DNA from: Actinomycetes bacterium
Lineage (GTDB): Bacteria > Actinomycetota > Thermoleophilia > Gaiellales > F1-60-MAGs149
DNA: 61,566 nucleotides
Assembly (NCBI GenBank): GCA_025360225.1
Contig: JANYCN010000010.1
Span: 1 to 61,566, forward strand
Direction: 5' to 3'
The position numbers and the translations under genes are program-made. Below are positions 17,545 to 27,913 of the stretch, piece by piece (position 1 is the first letter of the stretch; every line of letters begins with the position of its first letter). The notes under the pieces are model-generated. The model made no database searches and had not been told where the DNA came from. It saw nothing but the letters and a program-made list of their open reading frames with translations.

Positions 17545-18459
17545 CTACTTCAGCTCGGCTGCGGTCGACGCGCCCATCCACGTGCTCGTGATCTGGTCGA
17601 GCTCACCGCTCGCCGTGATCGCAGCCAGCGCCTCGTTCACGCAGGAGGTCAGCTTCGAGTCCTTCTCGATCAGAAGGCCCCAGGTATCGCCGCCCGGCGC
17701 CGCGAACTGGCCGAGCACCTTCCCCTTGCTGAGGACCGCGTTCGCGATGTACAGCGCCGATGGAAGGTCGGCGACGATGCCGTCGATCTGCTTGTTCTTC
17801 AGGAGCGCCGTCGCGGCGTCGGTGGTGTCGACGACCTGGGGCGAGACGTGGAGGATGTCCTTCGCGGCTGTCAGGCTCGTCGTGCCGAGCTGCACGCCGA
17901 GCTTGGCGTTCGCAAGGTCGGCGATCGTCGTGGCGTTTGCGATCTTCGAGCCCTCGGTCGTCACGACCGCCTGCGAGGCGGTGTAGTACAGCGTCGAGAA
18001 GTCAACGGCCTTCTTCCGGTCGTCGGTGATCGAGATCTGGTTGATGTCGAAGTCAAACGACTTCGCGCCCGGCTTGTAGGAGGAGTCGAAGGGCACGACC
18101 GCCCAGACCACCTGATCCTTCGTGAGGCCGAGCTTCGCCGCCACCGCGTAGGCGACGGCTGACTCGAAGCCCTTCCCGTTCGACGGCGTGTCGTCGATGA
18201 TGTATGGCGGGTACCCTGGCTTGTCGGTGCCGACGGTCAGCTTGCCGGCGCTCTTCAGAGGGAGCTGGTCGGTGCCGCAGGCTGCAGAGAGGCCGTTGGC
18301 GGCGGTCGTCGGCGTGCTCGCAGGCCCGGGCTGGCTCGACGTCCCTGGCGTGGACGTCGCGGCGGTCGGCGAGGAGCTGCCGCAGGCGGCGGCGACGAGG
18401 GCGACGATCGTGAGCGCGGCGGCGCTCAACGGCGCGCGGGGGAGGGTGAAGGTTCGCAT
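17545..18459 (-). CDS. Polar amino acid ABC transporter, substrate-binding lipoprotein
   Basis: A 304-residue solute-binding lipoprotein. The signal peptide ends in the lipobox VAAAC (C26), followed by a Ser/Thr/Pro linker. The periplasmic-binding-protein type 2 domain begins at KLTVGTDKPGYPPYI. Typical family segments include NGKGFESAVAYAVA, FDFDINQISITDDRKKAVDFS and LANAKLGVQLGTTS. It heads the transporter operon. The leader holds the 109-base inverted repeat at 18549-18657. Confidence 0.9.
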   Translation of the reverse strand: MRTFTLPRAPLSAAALTIVALVAAACGSSSPTAATSTPGTSSQPGPASTPTTAANGLSAACGTDQLPLKSAGKLTVGTDKPGYPPYIIDDTPSNGKGFESAVAYAVAAKLGLTKDQVVWAVVPFDSSYKPGAKSFDFDINQISITDDRKKAVDFSTLYYTASQAVVTTEGSKIANATTIADLANAKLGVQLGTTSLTAAKDILHVSPQVVDTTDAATALLKNKQIDGIVADLPSALYIANAVLSKGKVLGQFAAPGGDTWGLLIEKDSKLTSCVNEALAAITASGELDQITSTWMGASTAAELK

Positions 18460-18548
18460 GATCTGGTGATCCTACCTGGACGGCCGGCTCCGCGTAACCG
18501 CAACGTTCCTCCCAGCGGCCTCCCAGGCTCGCTCTCTACAACTCGATG

Positions 18549-18657
18549 CACCAGGAGCCCGTCAAAACCGGTTGAGTAGAGCGTGCGGGAGCCGCAGCAG
18601 CGGAGGTCTCTCCCATCCGATGCGACAGCTCCCACCGGTTTTGACGGGCTCCTGGTG
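18549..18657. repeat. Long inverted repeat, perfect 24-base arms
   Basis: Arms 18549-18572 and 18634-18657 are perfect inverse complements (core CGTCAAAACCGG / CCGGTTTTGACG). The spacer is 61 bases and holds a nested GGGAGC/GCTCCC pair (18587-18592 and 18628-18633). It lies between the transporter operon and the PepSY-like remnant, about 90 bases before the lipoprotein start. It could be a miniature element, or a leader hairpin of the transporter transcript. No other copy is seen here and no flanking duplication is clear. Confidence 0.8.
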
Positions 18658-18685
18658 GTCTGGAACGACGTAGGAGGAGACCACC

Positions 18686-19096
18686 ATGCGACCATCCACC
18701 ACCACCCGCTCCCGCCGCCGGCATCGTCCTCGGCGCTGCCGGCATCGCCTCTGCCGCGACGTCCGGCTCGTCGACGACCCGACAGCACCGCCGGCTGGCC
18801 CGCCTGCGAACGTCGACCCGGCGAAGGCCGCTCACGGCCCGGGCGAGACGCGCCTCAGCGGGACGTCCACCGAGAAGGCGACGGCGGCCGCGCTGAAGGC
18901 GGTTCGCGGCGCGAGCGTGATCCGCGTCGAGAGCGACGCCCAGGGCGCCGCCTACGAGGCACACCTGCAGAAGGCCGACGGCAGCTACGTCACCGTCAAG
19001 CTCGGGGCGGACCACTCCGTGGCGAGGACGCTCGACGGGTTCGGCGGCGGTCCAGGCGGGCCAGGCACGCCGCCGGTCGGTGCGCCGGCCGCGTAG
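18686..19096 (+). pseudogene. PepSY-like exported protein with frameshifted N-terminus
   Basis: The C-terminal 85 or so codons encode a PepSY-like domain: GETRLSGTSTEKATAAAL, VIRVESDAQGAAYEAHL, KADGSYVTVKL. The sequence ends in a Gly/Pro-rich tail. In this frame the N-terminus is Arg/His-rich and unlike a signal peptide. In the +1 frame, however, bases 18723-18770 read IVLGAAGIASAATSGS, a normal hydrophobic signal core. The exported precursor therefore appears split by one or two small indels. A sequencing error is the alternative. Confidence 0.6.
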
Positions 19097-19099
19097 CGA

Positions 19100-20035
19100 T
19101 CAGCCTTCCCGGATGCGGCGACGCTCGCGCGTCGCTGCATCCGGGAGGCGCACGTCGCGTACGAGTCCGATCCGTTCGAGGCCACGGATCACGAGCCACG
19201 ACGGGTCGACCTGCCACCGCGCGAGCCCGTGTCGCGCAGACGAGGGAAACGCGTGATGGCTGTTGTGCTAGCCTTCGCCGAACACGAGCGCTGCGACGAC
19301 CCAGTTGTTGCGCGACTCGTCGCGCGAGGCGTACTCGCGTCGGCCGAACATGTGGCAGACGGAGTTGACGCTGAACGTCGCGTGCTGGTAGAGGAAGATC
19401 CGCAGAAGCCCGCCCCACATGAACGCCTCGAAGCCGCGCTCCAGCGTCCCGCCGACGGCGTAGCCGACCGCGAAGGGGAGGCCGAGCGAGAGCACGACCC
19501 ACAGCAGGTACAGCCGGTCGATCGTCCGGATCAGCCGGTCGTCGTAGAGATCGCGTCCGTACTCGCGTCCGCGCTCCATCCCGAGGTTACGGAACATCCA
19601 GAACACGTGCGCGTGGAGGAACCCGCGCACCGCTCGGAGCCTGCCGGTGGCGTACCCGGCGTGGGGCGAGTGGGGGTCGCCGGGCCGGTCAGAGAGCGCG
19701 TGGTGCTTGCGATGGTCGGTCACCCACTGCGTGATCGGCCCCTGCATCGTCATGCAGCCGAGGATGCCGAGCGTCGCGACGACGATCGGGTGCGCCGTGA
19801 AACCCTTGTGCGTGAAGTAGCGGTGGAAGCCGACCGTGATGCCAAAGGCACACAGGACGTAGAGGGAGGCGAGGAGCACCGCATCGACGGTGTGAAAGGC
19901 GACGCCCCACAGCAGGCCCATCGCCGAGAACAGCCCGATCGGCGGGACGATCACGGCGACCAGCATCAGCGCCTTTGAGACCGTCCTCGTCCCCGGGCGC
20001 ACCGTCGCGATCGCGTGCTCCGGTTCCGCAGCCAT
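19100..20035 (-). pseudogene. Acyl-CoA/fatty acid delta-9-type desaturase interrupted by an amber codon
   Basis: A membrane di-iron desaturase. Histidine boxes HRYFTH and HRKHHA and four or so membrane segments are present. The conserved segment expected to read GEGWHNNHH instead has TAG (19268-19270) at the Trp position. The same frame then continues as HNSHHAFPSSARHG to a TGA at 19100-19102. The stop removes the third histidine box (iron ligands), so the short product should be inactive. Downstream codons look intact, implying a recent TGG to TAG change, a base-calling error, or readthrough. TAG is an ordinary stop elsewhere in the window. Confidence 0.85.
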
Positions 20036-20064
20036 CTCTGGAGGGTACCGGACGGCGCGGTTTA

Positions 20065-20658
20065 TCAGCGCGGCGCGCGGATCGCGGCGACGCACAGGTC
20101 GGCGTGCATCGTGGCGATCGTCTCCAGCGTGTGCCGGCCGTCGGGGCGGTACCAGCCAGACACCCCCGTGCAGAGGTCGATCAGCGCGATCGCGACGAGG
20201 CGCGTGTCGGCGCAGGCGAACGTCCCGTCACGCACGCCATCGACGATCACGGCTACCCACAACGCCTCGTACGCGTCGCGGAGCGCGAGCATCTCGCCGA
20301 GCAGGTCGCCGGTGAGCGCCCGTAGCTCTGTATCGGCGATCCGCGCCGCGAGCGGTTCCTCGCCGTGCAGGCGCACGTGGGCACGCGCCAGCGCGCGAAG
20401 CCGCACCTCGGGCTGCGTGTCGCTCGTCGCGATCGTCTGGCTGCGCTCGAGAAGCGGCTCCATCAGGCCGCGCATGAGCGACGCCAGGAGGTCCTCCTTG
20501 CAACCCATGTAGCTGTAGAGGGCCGCGCTCGTGATGCCCGCCTCGCGCGCGAGCTGGCGGATGCCCGTCGCCGTGAATCCCTGTGCCGCGAACAGGGCGA
20601 GCGCGGTTGCTTCGACGCGTTGGCGGGTCTCGACACCGGACGCGCCGACGGGCCTCAT
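20065..20658 (-). CDS. TetR-family transcriptional regulator
   Basis: A 197-residue repressor. The N-terminal helix-turn-helix (about 10-55) reads ALALFAAQGFTATGIRQLAREAG and ITSAALYSYMGCKEDLL. The ligand domain has a TetR_C-like WYRPDGRHTLETIA near the end. Its ATG overlaps the AMP-ligase TGA (ATGA), making it the last gene of the hydratase-ligase operon. It very likely controls this operon and the divergent carboxylase genes, perhaps through the palindrome at 22829-22842, with an acyl-CoA as inducer (inference). Confidence 0.88.
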   Translation of the reverse strand: MRPVGASGVETRQRVEATALALFAAQGFTATGIRQLAREAGITSAALYSYMGCKEDLLASLMRGLMEPLLERSQTIATSDTQPEVRLRALARAHVRLHGEEPLAARIADTELRALTGDLLGEMLALRDAYEALWVAVIVDGVRDGTFACADTRLVAIALIDLCTGVSGWYRPDGRHTLETIATMHADLCVAAIRAPR

Positions 20659-22052
20659 GGTCGTTCCCACGTCGTTGATGTGACGCCGCGGCTCGAGAGC
20701 TCGTGCTTTGCCACCTTCTCCGTTGGCGTCTTCGGGAGGGACTCGACGACGTCGATGTAGCGCGGCACCATGAACGGCGCCATCTGCTCCGCACACCACG
20801 CGGCGACCGTCGCCGGCGCGAGCGCGAGACCAGGGCGTGGCACGACCGCGAGCATCACGTCGTCCTCTGAGAGCTCGCTTGGCACCGCGAAGGCTGCGCA
20901 CTCCAGCACTGCCGGGTGCGCACCTGCGGCCTCCTCGATCTCGAACGCCGAGATGTTCTCACCGCGACGGCGGATCACCTCGGCGCGGCGACCGACGAAC
21001 CAGAACCAGCCGTCCTCGTCCTGGCGCAGAAGGTCGCCGGTGTGAAACCAGCCGTCCGGACGGCTCGCCGCCGTCTCCTCTGGCATCCGGTAGTAGCCGT
21101 CGCTCATCACCCCAGGCTCGGTCGCGCGCACGAGCAGCTCGCCGACGTCGCTCAGCCGCACGTCGTACGGGCTCACCGCCTTGCCGCAGGAGCCGAGGCG
21201 CCGCGGCTCGTCGCGCGGGACGAAGATCGGCAGCCCCGCGTCCGTTGACCCGTAGAGCTCGACCAGGGTCACGCCGAAGCGGCGCTCGAAGGCCTCGGCG
21301 CAGGCGGGCATCGGCACGCCCCAACCAAGCCGCGCCGGGTTTCGCGCGTCGTCGGGGTGAGGCGGTTGCTTGTCGAGGATCGCGATCGTCGCTCCCATGA
21401 AGTCGAACACCGTCGCACCGAGCGCGCGCACGTCGTCCCAGAACCGCGAGGCCGAGAACCGCTCGGTGAGCGCCGCGGTCGTGCCGAGCACCAGCGCCGG
21501 CATCACGGTGAGCACGGCGGCGTCGAGATGGTGGAGCGGGAACGGTGAGAACAGCACGTCGGTTTCGCGGAGCGCGAGGTGCTCGATCAGGAGCTCGGCC
21601 TGGCGCAACGCGAAGCGGTGGGAGAGCATGCAGCCCTTCGATCGACCTGTCGTGCCCGACGTGAACAGCAGGAACGCGAGGTCGAGCGGTGCTGAGGCGT
21701 GGGCGTCGACTGCTGCTCCGGCCCCCGTGATCGGGCCGTCAATGATGAGCCGCGGCTCGACGATCGCCAGCGCGTGCTCGCGTGCGGGCCCCTTCATCGC
21801 CCGGTTGAGCGGCGCGTAGACCGCGCCGATGCGACACGTTGCGATCCAGGCGACGACGGCGTCGACGCTGTTCACGAGGAAGCTCGCGACGGTGTCGGTC
21901 GGGCGCACGCCGCGCGCCGCGAGCGCTGCGGAGGACCGCTCAACCCGTTCTTGCACCTCCTTGAAGGTCGCCTCCTCCGTGCGGGTGCGGATGAACACGA
22001 CGTCGGCGTGCGAGGACGCGCGCTGCTCGAGCAGCGCGTGGATCGTCGTCAT
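20655..22052 (-). CDS. AMP-dependent acyl-CoA synthetase/ligase
   Basis: A 465-residue adenylate-forming enzyme that activates a carboxylate to its CoA thioester. Motif A3 is LLFTSGTTGRSKG, A5 VELYGSTDAG, A7 GWFHTGDLL, A8 RRAEVIRRRGENIS and A10 PKTPTEKVAKHEL with the catalytic Lys. It lies between enoyl-CoA hydratase and TetR with ATGA overlaps on both sides. The set resembles a dedicated activation module for an imported or degradation-derived acid; chain type is unknown. Confidence 0.9.
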   Translation of the reverse strand: MTTIHALLEQRASSHADVVFIRTRTEEATFKEVQERVERSSAALAARGVRPTDTVASFLVNSVDAVVAWIATCRIGAVYAPLNRAMKGPAREHALAIVEPRLIIDGPITGAGAAVDAHASAPLDLAFLLFTSGTTGRSKGCMLSHRFALRQAELLIEHLALRETDVLFSPFPLHHLDAAVLTVMPALVLGTTAALTERFSASRFWDDVRALGATVFDFMGATIAILDKQPPHPDDARNPARLGWGVPMPACAEAFERRFGVTLVELYGSTDAGLPIFVPRDEPRRLGSCGKAVSPYDVRLSDVGELLVRATEPGVMSDGYYRMPEETAASRPDGWFHTGDLLRQDEDGWFWFVGRRAEVIRRRGENISAFEIEEAAGAHPAVLECAAFAVPSELSEDDVMLAVVPRPGLALAPATVAAWCAEQMAPFMVPRYIDVVESLPKTPTEKVAKHELSSRGVTSTTWERP

Positions 22053-22801
22053 CGCCGTCGGGACGCGAACGCGTCGAGCCGGTCGCGGCCACCGGGCGCC
22101 GCGAGCGCAGCGCACACGGCATCGGCCTCGGCGCCGATCGTCTCCTCCCACCCTCGCGGGTCGGCGTTCAACAGCTCCTTGGTCAGCCGCACGGGAACGG
22201 GCGGGCGGCTCGCAGCCTGCCGTGCGAGCGCGCGGGCCGCGTCCGCGAGCTCGCCGGGCTCGACGACGTGCGTGACGAGCCCGATCCGCAGCGCGTCGTG
22301 CGCGTCGAGCACCGAGCCGAGCAGCAGCATCTCGCGTGCCCAGCCCTCGCCAACGAGCCGGCGCAGGAGCACCGACGACCCGTTCGAGAGGGTCAGGCTC
22401 CACTCAAGCTCGGGGCAGCAGAACCGGGCGTTTGTGGCGGCGATCCGCACGTCACAGTTGACGGCGATCTCGACGCCGCCGCCGTAGGCCGGGCCGGCGA
22501 TCGCGGCGATCACGACCTTCGGCGCCGTGCGTAACGCCGTCGCGAGGCGCTGGAAGTCGTCGATCTGGCGCCGGAACGCGTCGGTCTCGAGCGCTGCCGC
22601 GCTGACGAGGTCCTCGCCGGTCGTGAAGGCGCGCGTCCCGCCGGTCAGCACGATCGCCCGCACGCGCGGGTCTGCCGAGGCGTCCTGAACGGCGGCGAGG
22701 AGCGCGGTCAGCGCGGCGGGGTCGAGGGCGTTCAACACGGCCGGTCGGCTGATCCGGATCAGCGCAGTCGCGCCATCGTGCTCGACGTCGATCGCTTCCA
22801 T
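22049..22801 (-). CDS. Enoyl-CoA hydratase/isomerase family protein
   Basis: A 250-residue crotonase-fold enzyme. The oxyanion-hole segments are FTTGEDLVSAA and AAIAGPAYGGGVEIAVNCD. Glutamates are kept at both usual catalytic positions (GGGVE and PELEW). It is first in a leftward operon with the ligase and TetR genes. Its start faces the carboxylase operon across an 80-base intergenic region. Hydratase, isomerase and hydrolase activities cannot be separated by eye. Confidence 0.88.
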   Translation of the reverse strand: MEAIDVEHDGATALIRISRPAVLNALDPAALTALLAAVQDASADPRVRAIVLTGGTRAFTTGEDLVSAAALETDAFRRQIDDFQRLATALRTAPKVVIAAIAGPAYGGGVEIAVNCDVRIAATNARFCCPELEWSLTLSNGSSVLLRRLVGEGWAREMLLLGSVLDAHDALRIGLVTHVVEPGELADAARALARQAASRPPVPVRLTKELLNADPRGWEETIGAEADAVCAALAAPGGRDRLDAFASRRR

Positions 22802-22828
22802 CAGGTGCCCTCCTGTGATAGAACTAAC

Positions 22829-22842
22829 TGATCGATCGATTA
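22829..22842. promoter_or_regulatory. Candidate TetR operator in divergent promoter region
   Basis: The near-perfect palindrome TGATCGATCGATTA (one mismatched pair) lies centrally between the divergent starts at 22801 and 22882. TATAGT (22841-22846) could be a rightward -10 element overlapping it. The position is ideal for a repressor of both operons, and a TetR gene ends the leftward one. This is positional inference only. Confidence 0.45.
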
Positions 22843-22881
22843 TAGTGCGTTACCCGGCGTGGGGCTGAGGAGGTCGAGCTG

Positions 22882-24728
<1,847 letters not shown>

Positions 24729-24732
<4 letters not shown>

Positions 24733-26258
24733 CCATCGAGGAGAACCGCGCGCACCAGCTCGCGCTCGTTGCTGACCTGCGGGTGCGCCTTGCCGTCGCT
24801 CACGCGGGTGGCGGCGATCGGGCGCGCGCGCGCCACACCGACCGCGGCAAGCTCCTGCCGCGCGATCGCGTTGATCGGCTGCTCGATCCCGGCTCGCCGT
24901 TCCTCGAGCTCTCGGCGCTCGCCGCGAGCGGCATGTACGACGACGCCGCGCCAGCCGCTGGCATCATCACCGGCGTCGGTCGTGTCGCGGGCCGCGAGTG
25001 CGTCGTGATCGCCAACGACGCGACGGTGAAGGGCGGGACGTACTACCCGATCACGGTGAAGAAGCACCTTCGCGCGCAGGACGTCGCGCGAGAGAACCGG
25101 CTGCCATGCATCGCCCTCGTGGACTCTGGCGGTGCGTTCTTGCCGCTCCAGGACGAGGTGTTTCCTGACCGCGACCACTTCGGGCGGATCTTCTACAACC
25201 AGGCGACGATGTCAGCGGCCGGTATCCCGCAGATCGCCGCCGTGCTCGGGTCGTGCACCGCCGGCGGCGCCTACGTGCCGGCGATGGCCGACGAGAGCGT
25301 GATCGTGCGCGGGCAGGGCACGATCTTCCTCGGTGGCCCGCCGCTCGTCCAGGCGGCGACCGGCGAGGTCGTCACCGCGGAGGAGCTTGGCGGCGGCGAG
25401 CTGCACGCCTCGCGCTCTGGCGTCGTCGATCATCTCGCTGCCGACGACGCCCACGCCCTGGAGATCGTGCGCCGGATCGTCGCGACCCTCGGGCCGCGCG
25501 TGCAGCTGCCGCCGTGGCAGCGGATCGCGACGGTCGCGCCTCTCCATGATCCTGCCTCGATCCTCGACGTCGTGCCGGCCGATCCCCGCCAGCCGTTTCC
25601 GATCCGCGAGGCGATCGCGCGCATCGTCGACGGCCCGGCGCTGCACGAGTTCAAGCCAACCTACGGCGACACGCTCGTCTGCGGCTTCGCGCGCCTGCAC
25701 GGGCACCCAGTGGGCGTGGTCGCGAACGACGGCATCCTCTTCTCCGAGAGCGCGCTGAAGGGAACGCACTTCATCCAGCTGTGCGACCAGCGCGGCATCC
25801 CGCTCGTCTTCCTGCAGAACATCACCGGCTTCATGGTCGGCCGGCACTACGAGGCCGAGGGGATCGCCAAGCATGGCGCGAAGCTCGTCACCGCGGTGTC
25901 GTGCGCGCGGGTGCCGAAGCTGACGGTGATCGTCGGTGGGTCGCACGGTGCCGGCAACTACGCGATGTGCGGGCGAGCGTACGGCCCGCGCTTCCTCTTC
26001 ACCTGGCCTGGCTCGCGCACGTCGGTGATGGGTGGCGAGCAGGCCGCGATCGTGATGACGACCGTCGGCCAGCCGGAGGTGGGGGCGGCGTTACGCGACC
26101 AGTACGAGCGGCAGGGCAGCGCGTACTACGGAACTGCTCGCCTGTGGGATGACGGCGTGATCGACCCGGCGGACACGCGCGACGTCCTTGGACTGGCGCT
26201 GGACGCGTGCGCGAACGCGCCGCTCGCCGACCCGTCGTTTGGCGTGTTCCGCATGTAG
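24729..26258 (+). CDS. Acyl-CoA carboxylase beta subunit (carboxyltransferase)
   Basis: A 509-residue carboxyltransferase with two crotonase-like halves. Visible segments include [66 protein letters not shown] and [19 protein letters not shown]. The [21 protein letters not shown] type of segment and overall length are closest to methylcrotonyl-CoA carboxylase beta subunits rather than PccB. Leucine or isoprenoid catabolism is therefore favoured, as inference. It is translationally coupled to the alpha subunit. Confidence 0.92.
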
Positions 26259-26272
26259 GGGTGACCAGGCTT

Positions 26273-27607
26273 CTACCGGACGCGGACGGCGGCTGAGGTT
26301 GATGTCCCCGATCCGCTGATGCCGGTCGCGGTGCTCCGGCAGGAGAGCCGACGGCCCCGCCAGCTCCGTGGCACCAGCGAACGGGTCGTCGGCCGTCCGT
26401 TGACGAGCAGCGTCGTCGTCACAGCGGTCGCGTCGGCGAACGTGGCCGGGATGCAGGCGACACGCTTGCCGGTGCGTGCGACGCCTCTCAGCCGTGGGAG
26501 GAGGGTGGCGGTCGGGGGTCGGGGAATGGCGACCGTCACCGGTGCGCTGCGGCTTGTGCCGACGTCGTTCGCGGCCTCGACGAACCAGCTGATCGTCTGG
26601 CCGGGCACGAGCGGTCGGGAGAACACGTGCGCCGATCCGGTGATCGGGGTATCAGCAGTTGCCGTCTCGACGCCGCTCGCGACGGTCGTCAGGTGCAACC
26701 TGGAGCGGTCGTCGGGCGCGATCACCGTCGTCGCGACGTTCAGGGTGGCGGGCCGTGTCAGCGCGCCGGTCGCGGCGAGGACGATCGGCGGCTCGGCGGC
26801 GAGAGCGTCGGCGCGCCACAGGTAGCCGACGTGCGTCGTGCCGCTGGCCCCGGCAACGAGGGTGAAGCTGTGCGCGCCGGCAGGGGCGGACACGACGAGC
26901 GGCGAGACGCAGGCACTGGCGGGTCCACCGTCGAGGCTGCAGGTCGTCGGTACGCCGACCGTTGCCTGCCAGGAAAACGTCGCCGTTCCGGGCACGCTCG
27001 CCGTCGCCGGGACTGCCGTGATCTCGGCAAGGGCATCTCCCGTTCCCGTGACGATCGTCCACTGCTCCGTCACCGCGACCGACGCGCCGCCCGTTGCCGT
27101 CGAGGCGCGGACGGTCACCTGGTGCGGGCCGAGGGCGAGCGCTGTCGTCGTGAACGTGTCGGTGCACGGCGTGGGGGTCGCCGCGTCGACCGCACACTCG
27201 ACGATGGCGCTCGCCGTGGCGTTGAACAGGTGCCAACGCAGCGTCCCGGTTGGCAGGACCGTTGTTGGTGGCGGCCTGCCGTCGATCACGACGATCGGAG
27301 GGGACGCCGGGTCGACGACCAACCAGGTGGCGGTGCGCTCGGAGACGCCGGTCGTGCTCGACGTCGTGATCGTCAGCCGATGTGGGCCAGCGGAGAGGCT
27401 CGGGAGCGTCAACGGCGACGCGCAGGCGACGGCCGCGGCCCGGTCGATGACGCACGTCGTCGTTTCGGGCGCGCTCGCCGTCGTCCACGTGAGCGAGCCG
27501 CTGGTGGTCGTCGTCAGAGGCTCGGGCGCCGACACGATCGTGATCGTCGGAGGGCCAGCGCTCAGGGCGCTCGCGACGATCGCGAGCAGAGATGGGAGGA
27601 GGCGCAC
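26273..27607 (-). CDS. Secreted Ig-like repeat protein
   Basis: A 444-residue exported protein starting at GTG 27607 with a signal peptide (LLPSLLAIVASALSAG). Three or more Ig-like modules of about 85 residues follow. Several contain a short Cys-Cys hairpin: C-VIDRAAAVA-C, C-AVDAATPTP-C and C-SLDGGPASA-C, each followed by SP or TF and then an AGPH- or LGPHQ-type turn. The C-terminus is a basic, cysteine-containing beta domain. It is Thr/Ser/Ala-rich and probably cell-surface or adhesive; no catalytic motif is seen. Confidence 0.7.
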   Translation of the reverse strand: MRLLPSLLAIVASALSAGPPTITIVSAPEPLTTTTSGSLTWTTASAPETTTCVIDRAAAVACASPLTLPSLSAGPHRLTITTSSTTGVSERTATWLVVDPASPPIVVIDGRPPPTTVLPTGTLRWHLFNATASAIVECAVDAATPTPCTDTFTTTALALGPHQVTVRASTATGGASVAVTEQWTIVTGTGDALAEITAVPATASVPGTATFSWQATVGVPTTCSLDGGPASACVSPLVVSAPAGAHSFTLVAGASGTTHVGYLWRADALAAEPPIVLAATGALTRPATLNVATTVIAPDDRSRLHLTTVASGVETATADTPITGSAHVFSRPLVPGQTISWFVEAANDVGTSRSAPVTVAIPRPPTATLLPRLRGVARTGKRVACIPATFADATAVTTTLLVNGRPTTRSLVPRSWRGRRLSCRSTATGISGSGTSTSAAVRVR

Positions 27608-27717
27608 CGTCTCATCATCGTCCCTCCTAGACTCGACTAGCAGGGTAGTGTCGCGCGTCCGATGGTCGTTCACGGCTGTCGGCGAGAGCGAGTGTGGCCA
27701 GTGACGGCGACCGAGCT

Positions 27718-27890
27718 TGCTGATCGCGGGCGTGCTGGACCGCAACGCCCGCTCGCACGCGTGTCAAGGCGTTCGCCTTGGCACGCTCCGTGAGGGAGCC
27801 GGAACGCAGCCCGCCCGGCCGCGCTCGGGCGGGGTTCCAGACGACGCTTCGCAGCCCCGCGAAGGTCGACGAGTATCGGACGCGCGCACG
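27718..27890 (-). repeat. Degraded copy of the dispersed hairpin repeat
   Basis: Bases 27718-27786 match 78-143 (CTTGCTGATCGCGGGCGTGCTGG and on). The first hairpin is mutated, with GACCGCAA in the loop side. The second (27759-27786) keeps 12 of 13 pairs. Bases 27825-27862 resemble 282-318. No intact terminal repeats are seen. The whole 27608-27913 stretch holds no gene I can support. Strand is relative to the complete copy. Confidence 0.7.
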
Positions 27891-27913
27891 AGCGTCGCGT
27901 CGTGGGGAAGAAG

